A stretch of 64,000 bases of DNA from Bathymodiolus brooksi (GCA_963680875.1 OY804584.1:92378031-92442030); one strand, 5' to 3'; shown: positions 48,372 to 60,157, numbered from the stretch's first letter. Program-made: numbers and translations. The notes: generated by a model not told the origin, from the letters alone.

Positions 48372-49161
48372 TATCCAACAACGGGAAAAGGGAAGTAACT
48401 CTACAAACCGGAAGTTGTGATTGACGAATCGAATGCACGGGTGGCACCCAATTATTTAGGAGACACTTCGTGACATCACGTTTTGGAATTACTAAACCGT
48501 TATAAAGTAGGTAAAAGTTGGTCCATATGAAAAGCGAGAGGTCTGAAATCAACTATCATAGCCTTAAAAAAATAGCAGACAACAGATTTAAAGGTTAAAA
48601 TTGAAAATGAAAGCGGCGCATTCATCCTCGTATGACCACAGGAGCTGTGGTATGACATTCAATTTTGCAAAATTACCTTAATATTTACAGTGAATCAATA
48701 TTAGCCACTTATAGAATGTATCTCTGTAGCCTTGCAATTGTTCCTAGAAGATATTAAAGTGTTCCACTTTGCCGACTTCGGCCGTTGAGCGTTTTCACGA
48801 ATTTGATGATTTATAATTCTCACATTTATCTCCCTTTAATTAAAGTCAGTTTCAAAATGGTCCTATATTATATTGAAATGAAAATGGTTTAAACATGCTT
48901 AAAAAGAAATAAAATAAAGTTTACAAATACTTGTACTTCATTTGTTTTATTGAAGAGGGCATTAATGTGTAGTGCTAAAAAAAAAGGGGGGGGGTATGTA
49001 AGTTGAAATGTATGCAGTTCTATTGAAAGAAATGGGCAGGCATTACAATTGGCAATAACTGCTGTGTAAAAAAGATGACTGAAAATCACCAGAAGTTGTA
49101 TGAGCCTGCAACATTGCACACATATTCAGTATATATTATGTCTGTCATAATTTTATTTTTA
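48372..49161. other. Unique sequence, no gene recognised
   Basis: Short ORFs only. A poly-G run at 48985-48993. Confidence 0.4.
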
Positions 49162-49429
49162 CCTCACCTGACCCAAAGGGCCATGTGAGATATAATAGAT
49201 GAATTTCCAGTTCCCCGCCATTACAAGGGATCTAAACCTTTCCCGTAATTTTTTTTTTCACAAAGGAAAATATTGGATGTCACCGATCAAAAGTGATTGT
49301 TCTCCTGACGTCACTAGGTCAGTCAGCGCAAAATACCAAACTGAAAATATGTTTACATGTATTGTTATCACTTGGCACCCGTCCTCGTCATTGTCATCGT
49401 CATCCATCGTACGTCGTAAACTTGTACAA

Positions 49430-50060
49430 AGATCAACTGCTCTGAAACTACTGGGCCAATTGAAACCAAACTTGGTAACAATAGTTCTTGGGTAGTCCCC
49501 TTTAAAAACTGTGTCCTGGAAGTCCACTCGCCATCAAAGATAGCCACCACCATGGGACATATTTTAACATTAGACTCTATGGGAACGACTTTGTCAATCT
49601 TCTTGTCGGATACTTCTGAGGCAGTTGGAACTAAACTTGGTCACAACAGTCCTTTAGTGGACAATTTAAAAAAATTTACCCAACAGGTGCACCCGCCATC
49701 TAAGATGGTGGCCACCGTGGGACATAGTTTAACATAGGACCCTATGGGATATATATATATGTTAAATATCTTTTTTATTTAAAACTACTTAGCCAATATG
49801 GAACCAAACTTTGTCACAATAATCCTTTGGTGGACCATTTACATTTTTTTATCCGACAGGTCCGCCCCCATCCAATATGGCCACCACCGTGGGACTTTGT
49901 TTAACATAGGACCCTATGGAAAACACTTTGCAAATTTTCTTTTCAGAAACCGATCAGTCAATCTTGGTCACAATAATCCTTTGGTAGACCATACTAACAT
50001 TATATTCCTACAATCATGACAAGGTTTGCTCCTGGAAGCCTCTAGTTTAAAGATCTCCTC
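49430..50060 (+). repeat. Four diverged tandem modules of about 175 bp
   Basis: Each module has 'ccaaacttggt' then 'acaatagt' variants, followed by a 'ccatc' + 'aagatggccacc' variant and 'acataggaccctatggga' (starts near 49440, 49614, 49788 and 49945). The last module is truncated. The short ORFs are not conserved between modules, so no protein is claimed. Confidence 0.7.
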
Positions 50061-50393
50061 TATTGGTAACTGTGAAATGTGTTATTTTGGAACTTATTTT
50101 TTTATTTCATATTGCATATGGAATTCAGTTTAATGGTACAGACCCATCGTTTTTAACAAATTTAACTTTTTTTCAGATTGACCAGCCAATACATTTACCG
50201 ATAGTATACAGCAGTCAGACGATATTTTATAGTTTGTCCTTGGAAAGTTGTAAGTTTTTTATTGTTAGAATTGTATTATTTCCATCATAATTATGATAAT
50301 GGAACTAATGTTAGGATGAAGTCAGTTCGTTATCAAATATCTGAAAATATTTTTGACTCAAAAGACAAATAAATGTTTTAATTTTACAGAAAT

Positions 50394-51153
50394 ATGGCTC
50401 GCTGTGATAACTGGTCCCTGAGTGGTTTTAGTCACCAATTGTATTTGTTCAGCAATGCAAAGTATGCCATGTTGTATATATTTGTTATGAGGGAACATTG
50501 TGAAATTACCCCTGATAGCTCAATTCCTGAGACTCTTGCTGAGTTGCATTTGAATCCAAGAGACTCTCACGTAGGTTGTTTTTGTTGTTGCTGCAGAAAT
50601 TATGCAAGTATTATTGCTGGTCACGGTACTATAGATTCCTCTGATTCTGTATTTGCTAAAAGCAATACTTGGTCAGATGAATCTGACATACAGGTGGATG
50701 ATATCCAGGTAGAATCCTCTGAATTAATTAGACAAAATACTTTCAATGGCAGTGACAGTCTTTTTTCTATTGATTCAGGGGATACTGATCTGCCCAATGC
50801 ATTGTGCAGTGATTCACAATATTTCTATAATGATAGTGAATCCACTGGACATGACTTGTCACAGTTAATGGATCTTCCACTAACTGAACAGTCTGAGGAT
50901 AACAGTCAGCGGCAGTCTGTTAATGACATTATTGGGCAACTTCCTGTAGATCAGCCTTGGTCTTAGTTTCAGTGATGCTGAAACACAGTTCCCAATTAAT
51001 GGGGAAAGTTTCAGTGATGCTGAAACACAGAGACCAGATGATCTACAGAATGTGCCTGTTCCTGTCCTACGTTTAAGATTCCCTTCGGATTGGGAAAGTG
51101 ATTCTTCAGATAGTTCTTCCCATTCAGAAAGGCTTCTTAAACGTAGGAAATGA
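50394..51153 (+). pseudogene. Frameshifted acidic Ser-rich ORF carried by the TIR element
   Basis: The first open part (50394-50966, 190 codons from ATG) has a cysteine cluster (GCFCCCCRN) followed by an acidic Ser/Asp-rich stretch. It stops at TAG 50964-50966. A frame change around 50950-50966 gives a continuing frame with SFSDAETQ twice (near 50967 and 51008), then PSDWESDSSDSSSHSE and a basic end LLKRRK before TGA at 51151. The composition suggests a nuclear or regulatory protein. A clean splice acceptor ('gttttaattttacag') lies directly before the start, so upstream exons may exist. I know of no matching family. The frame break could be mutation, a missed intron or a sequence error. Confidence 0.5.
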
Positions 51154-51220
51154 ACATCAAATAACTCTAGTTGGTTTGTAAATATATTTAACATTTCACA
51201 AGAAGTCAAATTTGAATGCC

Positions 51221-51489
51221 AGGGGCCCGAGTGGCTCAATGAGTTAGGTCGTTGGATCTACAACTCATACAAGCCTATCACTAATATGGCATGGGTTCGC
51301 ACCTGCCTTTGTAAATTAAAAAAAAGGGTGCACTCGACTCGCAGCCGCAAGTGATAAAGTTTACCAGTTGTTTGCCCATGGTCGGTGGTTATCTACGGGT
51401 ACTTCAGCTTCCTCCACCACTAAAACTGGTCGCCATGATATAGCCGAGATATTGTTGAAAGTGGCGTTAATACACCAAAAATAAATATA
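51221..51489 (+). mobile_element. tRNA-derived SINE, full length, with TSD
   Basis: The head starts 'aggggcccgagtggctcaat'. An A-box-like 'tggctcaatgag' is at 51232-51243 and a B-box-like 'ggttcgcacc' at 51294-51303, spaced as in a pol III internal promoter. The body has 'agtgataaagtttaccagtt' and the tail has 'atattgttgaaagtggcgtt' and an A-rich end. The 8-bp direct repeat 'tgaatgcc' flanks it (51213-51220 and 51490-51497), which supports target-primed insertion into the surrounding TIR element. Confidence 0.88.
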
Positions 51490-51771
51490 TGAATGCCTGA
51501 ATTGAAAAGATCAGGAAACGAATACCGAAGCAACATGCCAATGAGAACACATTATGGACCCTGGCAGCCATGTTGAATTTCAAATCAGTACCAAAAACAC
51601 AAATCTGGTAGAGGACCATCAAATGAACATTTCTGGCAAGTTTGGTTCAAATCTGTTCAGTGGTTTCAGAGAAGAAGATTTAAATGTGAAAAGCTACCGG
51701 ACGACGATGGACGGAAGACAGACGCTTAGCCATGACAAAACAAAAGCTCACATGGCCTATGGCCAGGTGAG

Positions 51772-52827
51772 CTAATAAAAGGAATTATTGAAAGAGGAGG
51801 AAATTAATTTAATGATTTTTTAATTAAATGTCTTTTTGATTGCCATAGGAAAAGGAGGATGAAACTGATAGGGGCAAGAAATTTAGCCCAGGCAGTGGCG
51901 AACAGCCTTACTCTTAGTGAAAACTGATGATGTGATCTTTAACGTGCAGAGAGCTTGGCACTCTCTCAATATGTATGTTCGTCCTGTACGGACGACCCAT
52001 TGAGGAGGGGTTGTACCCTGCAGCTGGTGATATTGGGTCCTATTTCTTTATCCCCGTGTTCCTAACTGCAGTGTACATTACCTATAAAAGACCTATCATG
52101 CCTGTATGTGATATTGGAAAAATCAACATAAATAATACAAGGTATTTAAAGTCCAAACAAGTAAAATGAAACTAGGCAATCATAAATTGCAATCCCACTA
52201 ACTCACTTTTTGGGCCAGTGTTGCTCACATTTCACCCATAAGTGAATTTGGCTGGTGAAGTTTTGCATTAAGAAACATTTAGGTACAGTACTGGGAGCAG
52301 CATTAATGTACTTGAATATTTTCTGTAGAAACTACAGGATTTTAATAATAATTAATTCAGATATTGAATGTAGTACAAACTGTTTTTCTTGGATTCAAGC
52401 CTTGATGCTTATGCAAGTGATCGGTGATGATTGATTGTTATTATGTACATATCATATATAAAATATGGAGACTACCCAGGGTACTAGTATTATAAACATC
52501 AAATTGTTCAGGTGAGATTCATTTTCCTATCACTTTATCATCATTAATGGAATGTGCACTTAAATTTCACAGAACATTCACACATTGTTTATTGGAATGT
52601 GCAGTTTTCACCTACAATCCATACCAACAATAACAAGATACACCAGTATGATTCTTTGTCTGGGTATGGCTCCATTCCTGGCTTAGTTGTTGTTTTGAAT
52701 AACATTTGGATTAAATACAATGTAACACAATACCAAACAAAATCAAATGAATGCAAAATACATATGTATAATGTGCAACTAAGAGCTTAAAACAGTGCAT
52801 TTTACTTTGCAGTCTTTTTCAAATCAA
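51772..52827. other. Mostly unique sequence with a possible old repeat fragment
   Basis: 'gatctttaacgtgcagagag' to 'cctgtacggacgacccattg' (51931-52006) resembles part of a dispersed bivalve repeat, recognised from memory only. The remaining AT-rich DNA has no convincing gene. Confidence 0.4.
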
Positions 52828-53332
52828 ATTTTTATTTTGGTATAAATTGGATCAAATTTGTTTCCTTTTTGTACTACTTTTGCCATATACTTGTTGTTGG
52901 GTGTTGTCTCATTACTGTTTGCTCCATATCTCATTTTATTTCAATATAATAAAAGAGTTGATTTATATGGATAAGTGTCCTCTTAATGTCACATCATAGA
53001 ATCTGACATAGTTTGATCTATATTAAGATATATGCTATGAATTATTTTTTTTACATTTTAGATTATTTCCCTTAGCTATATCAGTAAAATTATTGACACA
53101 AAGTCTGCAAAACTTGCAGGTAAGAAATATGTTATATTATAAAAAGATTGCAGATATCTTTCATATTTTTTTATATATTTTATTTTTATCCATATACATC
53201 AACTCTTTTATTATATTGAAATAAAATGAGATATGGAGCAAACAATAATGAGACAACACCCAACAACAAGTATATGGCAAACGTAGTACAAAAAGGAAAT
53301 AAATTTGATCCAATTTATACCAAAATAAAAAT
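52828..53332. repeat. Large inverted repeat: 147-bp arms, 211-bp spacer
   Basis: Left arm 52828-52974 and right arm 53186-53332 are reverse complements with about four mismatches and no gaps. For example, 'gtatacttg'-type 'ccatatacttgttgttgggt' on the left faces 'acccaacaacaagtatatgg' on the right. Both arms have the same length, so the boundary is sharp. A short ORF (53226-53480) starts in the right arm and is not supported. This may be a foldback element or a tail-to-tail inverted duplication just upstream of the hAT-like transposase. Confidence 0.93.
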
Positions 53333-53822
53333 GATCATGTTATTCTGTATTGTTTCTGTTTATGCCATAACCATTTATTATAAATGTGTTGTGCAAATAA
53401 AATATTGTCTATTGTCTATTTCACTGGGTATAATTTTGAGATTTTTAACAATTAATAAACCAATATTGCCCATTCAATAACAAATAAAAAATGTTCAAAC
53501 AATATAAAAAATCAATTATGTCCATCCCAGTTTGTCAATAATCATACTTTTCAACCTGATTTGGGTTTTTTCCCTTATGCTGGATATTGACATGTCCATA
53601 ATGTAATTTGAACAAACCTGTGATGCCTTTTCTCAAATTTTGCACAATTATCAGAATTGTTGGCACAATACAATACATTTATGTATAATATTATAGTTTT
53701 TCAAATAACAATTAACAGGTGTTGATTATATTTAAGACTGAAAAGGGAGAAAACTCTCAAATATTTATATATTTTCATTCTTCAGCATTTATGGTAATTA
53801 TAAAAAAAAATTAACTGTCAAA
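53333..53822. other. AT-rich leader between the palindrome and the transposase
   Basis: No repeat or gene recognised. It could hold the promoter or 5' end of the hAT-like element, but no clear terminal repeat was found. Confidence 0.4.
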
Positions 53823-56467
53823 ATGTCAAAGAGCTGCATTACAAACAATACCATAAAGGAAATTTTTACTAATGTTGGTGGTAAACCTAAACTGGTGCAC
53901 AAAGCTCTGTGTGAGCTAGGTGGAGTACAACCAGACACCATAATAGTTGGCAGCCTTTATAATAAAGCTAAGAGAATTGTCCATCTGATACAAAGGCTTA
54001 AAAATTGCCCCAATAAAAAAATTGAAAACAGATATTGAAAATCACGACAGATCAAACATGAAATTAAAAGAAAAAATTAAGCAAATCAATTTATCACACC
54101 TAAATCAAAAAATAAAACGCCAAAACTCAACTATCATGAGGCAACAAATTATTATCAAGGACTTAAGACTCAAAATAAACCATTTGGAAAAAGAAAAAAG
54201 AATAAAATCTGAAGAAAAAAGCACACAGTGCAACATTACTAAAAAAATTATAGATGATCTAAAGGATGAAATTGATTTGCTGCATTTTGAGAAGGAACGT
54301 CAAGACGAAAATAACAATGAAATTATTGAAACTCGAAATGACACAATTGGAAGGCCATATAATTAAAAAAGTACGGGAAATTTACTATAATTTTAGAAGT
54401 CGAGGAATTGGCCTACAACATTGTGCACCTCTAATTAAATCCATTTTAGATGTATTTGATATGCACATTGATGAGCTGCCCAGTGAGTCAACTGCTGCAA
54501 ATTTTAGTAATGAAATGAGCTTTATTGCGAAACAACATGTTGGTGAAGCAATAGAAAACAGTAAAAACTTGACACTTCATAGGGATGCCACCACAAAGTT
54601 AGGTAGACATGTTTATGGCGTCACAGTTTCCAATGAAAAAAAAGAAAACTTTATCACAGGAATAAAGGAAATTAAAGATATAAAGGCCACCACATATGCA
54701 GATTACACATTATCTATTATGAAGAATGTATCTAACATGTCAACCAATTCTTCAAACCCATTAGGAAAGGTATCAAATTTCATGACTGATAGAAGTGCCA
54801 CTGAAAATAAAGCTAACAATACTTTGTCAAAAGAAATTCAATCATCTTCTTCACATTCCATAGAATCATTTAAATGTGCAGTACACCCTCTATTACAGTT
54901 TTCAGACATTTGCGAGAAAGAATTAATAAAACTGGAAAATGAAATTGATGTTCATATTGACAAACAGAAAAAAGAATCAACAACACTGTGTCTATTAAAA
55001 TTTCTCAGTAAATTATTTTTCAAAGATGGATCTGGAGACCCTCTCTTTACCACAGTATATTTAAAAAACCATCATAACATAACTGATATTCCGATAATTA
55101 ATTTCCGTGGAAACCGCTTCAACACTTTATTTTACAATGCTTGTGGAACTTTCTATTTGGCTAAATTTCTTACACTGTATCTGGAATCTTCAAAACTTTC
55201 TTTAAATTACACTCAAAATTACATTTTTGACGCTTTAAGGAACGATACAATTTTGTCTTTATGCAGAGCTTTAGGAATTATTTGTTTCATCATCACCGAA
55301 CCTTACTGGAAAATAGCTGCTGAGAATGAAATCTCTGCAATTCAAATGGATTATACTTATAACCGTCTTGTCCAACTTTTAGAAATATGCATAGAAGATC
55401 CAAAACTACTGCTTCAGAATAATGTCTCACTTTCTGATGAGCCTACACTTCCAGGTAAACCTGAAAACGAATTACTTTTCACTTGTAGCAAGGACTTCGA
55501 CACAATTACTGAGCTGGCATTAAAACGATTTTGTACCTATTTACTGGATAAATCCAAAAATCTATTTAAAGATTTTTTACCAGGTGGAAGATATCATGAT
55601 CCATCAGACACTTTGGTACAAAAGAGTCAATCTTGTCCACCAAACAACATTTCAGTGGAAAGAGTCTTTGGCCATTTAGATCAGAAACTGCGTTTCTGTC
55701 CAAATATCACCACACCAGCAATTGAAGGGTCCGTAATGTTCAGTGTGAACAAAACACAAAATTGGTTAAAAGAAAAAAGTGACTCCGATAAAAGCCAACT
55801 GATTGCTAAGGCAAGATTAGAAAGTAAGAATATCTCAGAAATTGAAAAAAAAAATAAACAGCAGTTAGCGCAGGAAAGATCTGAAATACTGCAGGAACGA
55901 ATTAAAAACAAAACGGAAAGTGATGAAAGAAAACAGGAAAAAAAGAATGAAGTGTTGAAAAATATAACTGAAATTGGAATTTGGCAAAATATAAATGAAA
56001 TTACATCTGAATTTGCATTATTGAAGACGAAAAAAGAAAAACATTTTGGATTAAAAAAACAAATTAATATACACAAAGAAACCGTGACATTACATAATGA
56101 AGTTAAGCATCTATTACAGTTTAGTTCAAAAGTAAAACTACATGACATAGAAAAGTTAAAAAAGAATCTTTTAACTATTCTTCAACTCAGAAATGAAACA
56201 ATGGCCATATTCCAGGACCCAGAGAGTTTTATAGGGAAAGAAATTTACCATGTATGGACTGATGAAATAACAGGAATAGATACCAAATATAAAGGGAAAA
56301 TAATGTCTTATAGCAATGACACATTTAAGGTTAATGCATTATTTGACTTGACAGTTCAATCTTCACTTGACCATACCACCACCACCCACTTCCTTACTCC
56401 TAATTTTTCTTTCAATGTGAATTTTTTCCATACCTATATTTCATCTCTGTATAATTTGTCTTTATAG
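53823..56467 (+). pseudogene. hAT-like DDE transposase-family gene, two frame breaks near the N-terminus
   Basis: Three overlapping frames form one protein. 53823-54038 starts MSKSCITNNTIKEIF. The coiled-coil segment 53989-54366 follows, with a break probably in the A7 run at 54015-54021. The long frame runs to TAA-less end TAG at 56465-56467 after a second break between 54266 and 54366. In the long frame (numbered from ATG 54266) hAT-type landmarks appear in order: Asp107 in LTLHRDATTK, Asp175 in FMTDRSATENK, CxxH at 204-207 (KCAVHPLL), FRGNRFNTLFYNACG near 280, Trp348 and Glu465 in NNISVERVFGHLD, like the hAT '(S)ERvFs' motif. Residues about 505-570 are a charged coiled coil. Residues 655-690 (IGKEIYHVWTDE, then YKGKIMSY) look like a small SH3/Tudor-type barrel. 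I recall a family of uncharacterised invertebrate proteins sharing the LRDGTTK-type and FRGNRFN motifs. Function is inferred as DNA transposition; the breaks suggest recent inactivation or assembly errors. Confidence 0.7.
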
Positions 56468-57035
56468 ATAATGACAATTTTTTGAAATATGATTTATTAT
56501 TTACCAAAATTTAAAATGAGACTTGTATTCAGTAATATGTAAAGTGTAATACATTAAATGATATTTATTGATTTTCATTTAAACTTGATGAAATATGCAG
56601 AGATTACATTACTCTCCTGATAAATTGAAATAAACATGTTTTCATACTTAATGTTAATCCAGCAACTGCACTTACTAACTGTACATTTCTAATCCTAAAA
56701 CCATGTTCAAACAATCCATAAAATAATATTTTAACTACCTATAACAATTTTTATAGGTGAATATTTATGAATTCAGGGATTGGCATGTTGTTTACCTAAC
56801 AATTTGTATTATTATACTTTACTATAGAAACCAAGCAAGAAATAATTTAGACATTTTGAAGTTTTATCCCCATGGAACAAGGAATAACTCATTATTCCTG
56901 TGGCAAACTGCGCTTAGGTCAAATAACTGTGAGGGAATCTGCATGTAGCACAAAATAACTGTTTGAAATTGGCGCGCTTTTGCACGTCACACCAATAACT
57001 AGTTATTTCCCTCATATTAGTTCAGTATAATAATT
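56468..57035. other. 3' flank of the hAT-like gene
   Basis: AT-rich. A 'catgttcaaacaat' phrase at 56702 also occurs as 'atgttcaaacaat' at 53490, on the other side of the transposase, in direct orientation. No convincing terminal inverted repeat was found. Confidence 0.35.
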
Positions 57036-57179
57036 CAGTTATGTCCTTCGTGAGAAGTTAATATCAATAATTATTAAATCTCGAAAGGGTTATTTTCCCT
57101 TGGTCCTTCGGACCTCGGGGAAAATAACACTTCTCAATTTAATAATTTTGGATATTAACTTCTCACGAAGGCCATAATT
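57036..57179. mobile_element. Foldback/palindromic MITE of about 144 bp
   Basis: 'ccttcgtgagaagttaatat' at 57045 is mirrored by 'atattaacttctcacgaagg' ending at 57171. The arms continue through 'ggttattttcccttggtcc' and its complement to a central 'ggtccttcggacc'. Nearly the whole element can form one hairpin. Confidence 0.85.
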
Positions 57180-57261
57180 GTATATTAACATGTATAAGTA
57201 ACTTATGTGTATTTCTTAATTTGCAAAATTACTCAAATTAGTAATCTGCTTTTTATATTGT

Positions 57262-57345
57262 GTATGGAATAGAAATAGAAATAGAAATAGAAATAAGCTT
57301 ATTAACCAAATCAGGGCCCCAGGAGGGCATGTGCAATTAACTATT
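57262..57345 (-). repeat. LINE/SINE-like 3' tail with (aaatag)n repeat
   Basis: (gaaata)n at 57270-57294 is followed by 'agcttattaaccaaatcagg' and 'gccccaggagggcatg'. Read on the minus strand, this is '...ggttaataagcttattt' followed by a simple-repeat tail, as in many CR1/L2-type elements. Only the end is present. Confidence 0.45.
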
Positions 57346-57690
57346 ATGATTGATGCACAACAACAATACATCAAACTAAATATTCACAGTGAAATATCAA
57401 TAATTGTGGTGCAGGCACACTCAGGCAGGAAAAGAGATACATGTATATATGCACATACACCTACACACACATACTCACATATAATATATATATATATGTA
57501 TTTTAATGTTTGTGTTTTAGGTTATTTAATTTTAGGTTATTTTGCTAACACCATTGCTTCATGCTTTTTCATGAGTAACAGTGAGAGTAACTAGCATTCA
57601 TCCAATAATGTATATATATTATATATATATACGTCTGAAAATTAAACCAAACAGTGTTAGAATTAGATTTTAAAGCTGTCAAATTTTTGT
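57346..57690. other. Low-complexity AT and CA stretches
   Basis: Short CA-type run near 57460-57475 and TA runs at 57486-57497 and 57609-57632. An 87-codon ORF crosses these and is not supported. Confidence 0.5.
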
Positions 57691-57694
57691 TCTT

Positions 57695-57792
57695 CCCTCG
57701 ACGGGATTTGAACCCACACCATTGTTACACTGCAGCACCATTCGCTTAGCCTTACGTCCAGCGCCCTAGACCACTCGACTACATCCACTCCC
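57695..57792 (-). mobile_element. tRNA-derived SINE head, minus strand
   Basis: The reverse complement reads 'ggagtggatgtagtcgagtg', with an A-box-like 'tagtcgagtggtc' (57769-57781), then 'ctgcagtgtaacaatggtgt' and a B box 'ggttcaaatccc' (57703-57714). The distance from D-arm to T-arm is some 15 nt longer than in tRNA-Leu or tRNA-Ser and no clean anticodon stem forms, so I call it a SINE rather than a tRNA gene. Confidence 0.75.
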
Positions 57793-57799
57793 TAAAAAA

Positions 57800-59640
57800 G
57801 GAGCTTCAATAGTCGTAGTGTTACCTTGTCTCGTAAGGAAAATCTAGGGATAGACGCAAGACATGTGTATAAGCGTGTGTAGATGGTACATATATACTTA
57901 ATATTATAATTTGACAGCAATCTAACTCAGCAATTTTTAATATATTGGATAGGATAATGAAGAATTCATTATACAGTCACAGGAAATAAAGTATATTATA
58001 CAAACGTCTAGAAGCAAGTGACAACCATACAATATATCTGTCCCACTGGATCTCAAAGTTACTTTAAAGGATACTAGGTTAATACTATATTATATATATA
58101 TATATATATCTTTACATTACAGCTGAGATAGTTTGATGGTGAATTTTTAAATGAGGAAACTATTGAACTGGCAACCAAAGAATTCAAATCGGACTATAAA
58201 GAAGGAAACTTATATTTCAATGGAATGTATTGTTTTATATCTATGTATGTTCGGTTAATTTATAACAGTGAAACTAGTTAATAATTATGATAGGGTTCTG
58301 TTATATTGCACATGGCTGATATAAAATATTTCTTTTCTGGGTTGAAATAATAAATTATATAATTTAGTCTTTTGTTAATACACAAATTTTAATCAGATAG
58401 TGATACTTTGATACTTGTGTTTAGTGTCGTATGTATTTAATAAAAAAATTTTTAGATTAACATCCTGAGTTATTAAAAACAGACTATACTGAAAACAAAT
58501 TGAGGCAAGTACAATTAGAGTTATCTTTCTTTTCCTATTGAATTGTCTTGAAAAAATGATTTATCTCCCCTTTATCACAAAATTCAAACATGTAGTAAAA
58601 GTTTGAGCCTTTGAAATCAAATAGAATTTCATCAGCCAGTGATAAAGGACCTTACAAAATCTTTTGGTTATAGTTACCAATCTGTAACACTAATTTTCAT
58701 TGGCAGATTATATTGTTTATAAAATTAGTTGGACACCCTATGAAATGGGGAAATTTTATGTTCGATTTCTAAAAATCTTCTACTCTGAAACCACAGGTAA
58801 ATTTACTTTAGCGATGTATTTTTATCCTGGACAAGAATAATGAGCGTCCTGATTGGTATATTAATATAACAGAAGAATGTACACATGTATTACCCGAGTG
58901 TCCGATGATCATCGAAGTTGCCAGAAATTAATAAATTACATTTTTGTATATTACAAATATTAAAGCAATATCGAAACGATATTATTGCATCCAGAAACTT
59001 CTATAACGGCTGTTCATACAAAACTTGTGTAAGCGGAGTTGATGTCTAGAAGAAAATCCCTATTCGTGTTTTATTAAAAAAAAATAAGGGAAAAGAAGAA
59101 CTCTCCCCATGTTTGCAAGTAGTCTTTTCGATTGTCGACCGTTCCCAATTTTGAAATCTAAAATTGAAAGAATTATCCTGATTTTGTGTGCTATATGGTA
59201 GTTGCGTGTTAATATGTAAACGATACACTTTGCTGCATTGAAAAGTTAAATGTACGGAATGCATCGTTATAGACTCTGTTATTAGTCACGCCAAAAAGGA
59301 GTTAACAACAATATCTTTTGTAGCGTCTGTTTGTATTAAACCAGATGTATTTCAATAAACATGTATCACTATGTGTAATAAGGTTTGTCATACGGTCAGA
59401 GAAAATGCGCTAACGGTGAATTGCTCTCTCATTTTCAAGCCGAAGCGCCAATGCATCGTCCATCTTTTTATTTTATTTTTTCACTTACGATAAAAGATAA
59501 GACAACCAGGGGCGTAGATGAGGCTTAATAGTGTGCACGCCATAATAATTTTTGACGAGATGCAAAATGGTGCGATCTGGGGCCATTTCAGGGTTTCATA
59601 TAACATAGAATCAAGCACAATTTTAATGACTGATAGACAA
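57800..59640. other. Unique AT-rich sequence
   Basis: TA microsatellite at 58090-58110. Short ORFs (for example 59046-59264 minus) show no domain. Nothing supported. Confidence 0.4.
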
Positions 59641-59933
59641 GAATATTTTAAAATTGTCAAAAATCTGACCTTCGTGTCTTGGCAGATACGAACACTTCCA
59701 TTGCTTTGTACAAGTCCACTACAAAATCTCGGTGAATATGCATCAATCCCAGAGAAGATAGCCTGTCATTCTTCATAGCCGAACTAACACAAGTTTTCAA
59801 ACGTCTCAGTACTCTAAATGATATTTTAGCAGTAGCGCTTGCTGCTGGCATGCTTAACAAAACACATAATAGTGTATCTATAGAAGGATAGAGAACTGGA
59901 TTTACATAATTTAATGTGATACAAACTAGGGCC

Positions 59934-60157
59934 TTTGAGAGGGGGTTCATTCGGTGCATCGGTACGGGGATCGGAGAGCCAAGAAAGGGCCCGTGAATCT
60001 CTGACGTGCCCCATGGACTTAGCCATTGACGTTTTATTTTGATTTGTTCATTATTTTTTTGGTATTTTCAACTCAAATCCACAATTTTGAGAGAAGTTTC
60101 AGCCTGTCCTCAGGCCCCAAAGCGGTATTGTTCCGACTTGCAATATTTCTTTTGGTA
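59934..60157 (+). repeat. Direct repeat A of about 215-220 bp
   Basis: Shares with 60992-61206 the blocks 'ggagagccaagaaagggc', 'attttcaactcaaatc', 'cacaattttgagagaagttt' and 'ggccccaaagc', then 'tattgttccg'. About 85% identity by eye. It lies at the left edge of the insert in the hAT remnant. Confidence 0.85.

Larger units (their letters stand above)
49162..51771 (+). mobile_element. 2.6-kb TIR DNA element with tandem 5' module and cargo ORF
   Basis: The left end 'ctcacctgacccaaagggcc' + 'atgtgag' (49163-49189) is the inverse of the right end 'ctcacatggcctatggccag' + 'gtgag' (51747-51771), with a few mismatches. I recognise both ends from a high-copy bivalve repeat family. Inside there is an insertion-like stretch (49190-49365), about four diverged tandem modules (49430-50060), a 3' coding segment (50394-51153) and a nested SINE (51221-51489). 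No transposase domain was recognised, so it is probably non-autonomous or of an unassigned class. Confidence 0.7.

Noticed and set aside
50880..51239. 119-codon minus-strand ORF
   Set aside because: Antisense to the acidic plus-strand frame, which has better composition and a splice acceptor.
52828..53332. Terminal inverted repeats of the hAT-like transposon
   Set aside because: Both arms lie on the same side of the transposase and no third copy was seen beyond 56467.
55681..56148. 155-codon minus-strand ORF
   Set aside because: Antisense shadow of the Lys/Glu-rich coiled-coil part of the hAT-like frame.
57695..57792. A genuine tRNA gene on the minus strand
   Set aside because: A and B boxes are present, but the middle region is too long and no anticodon stem-loop forms. 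It fits a tRNA-derived SINE better.
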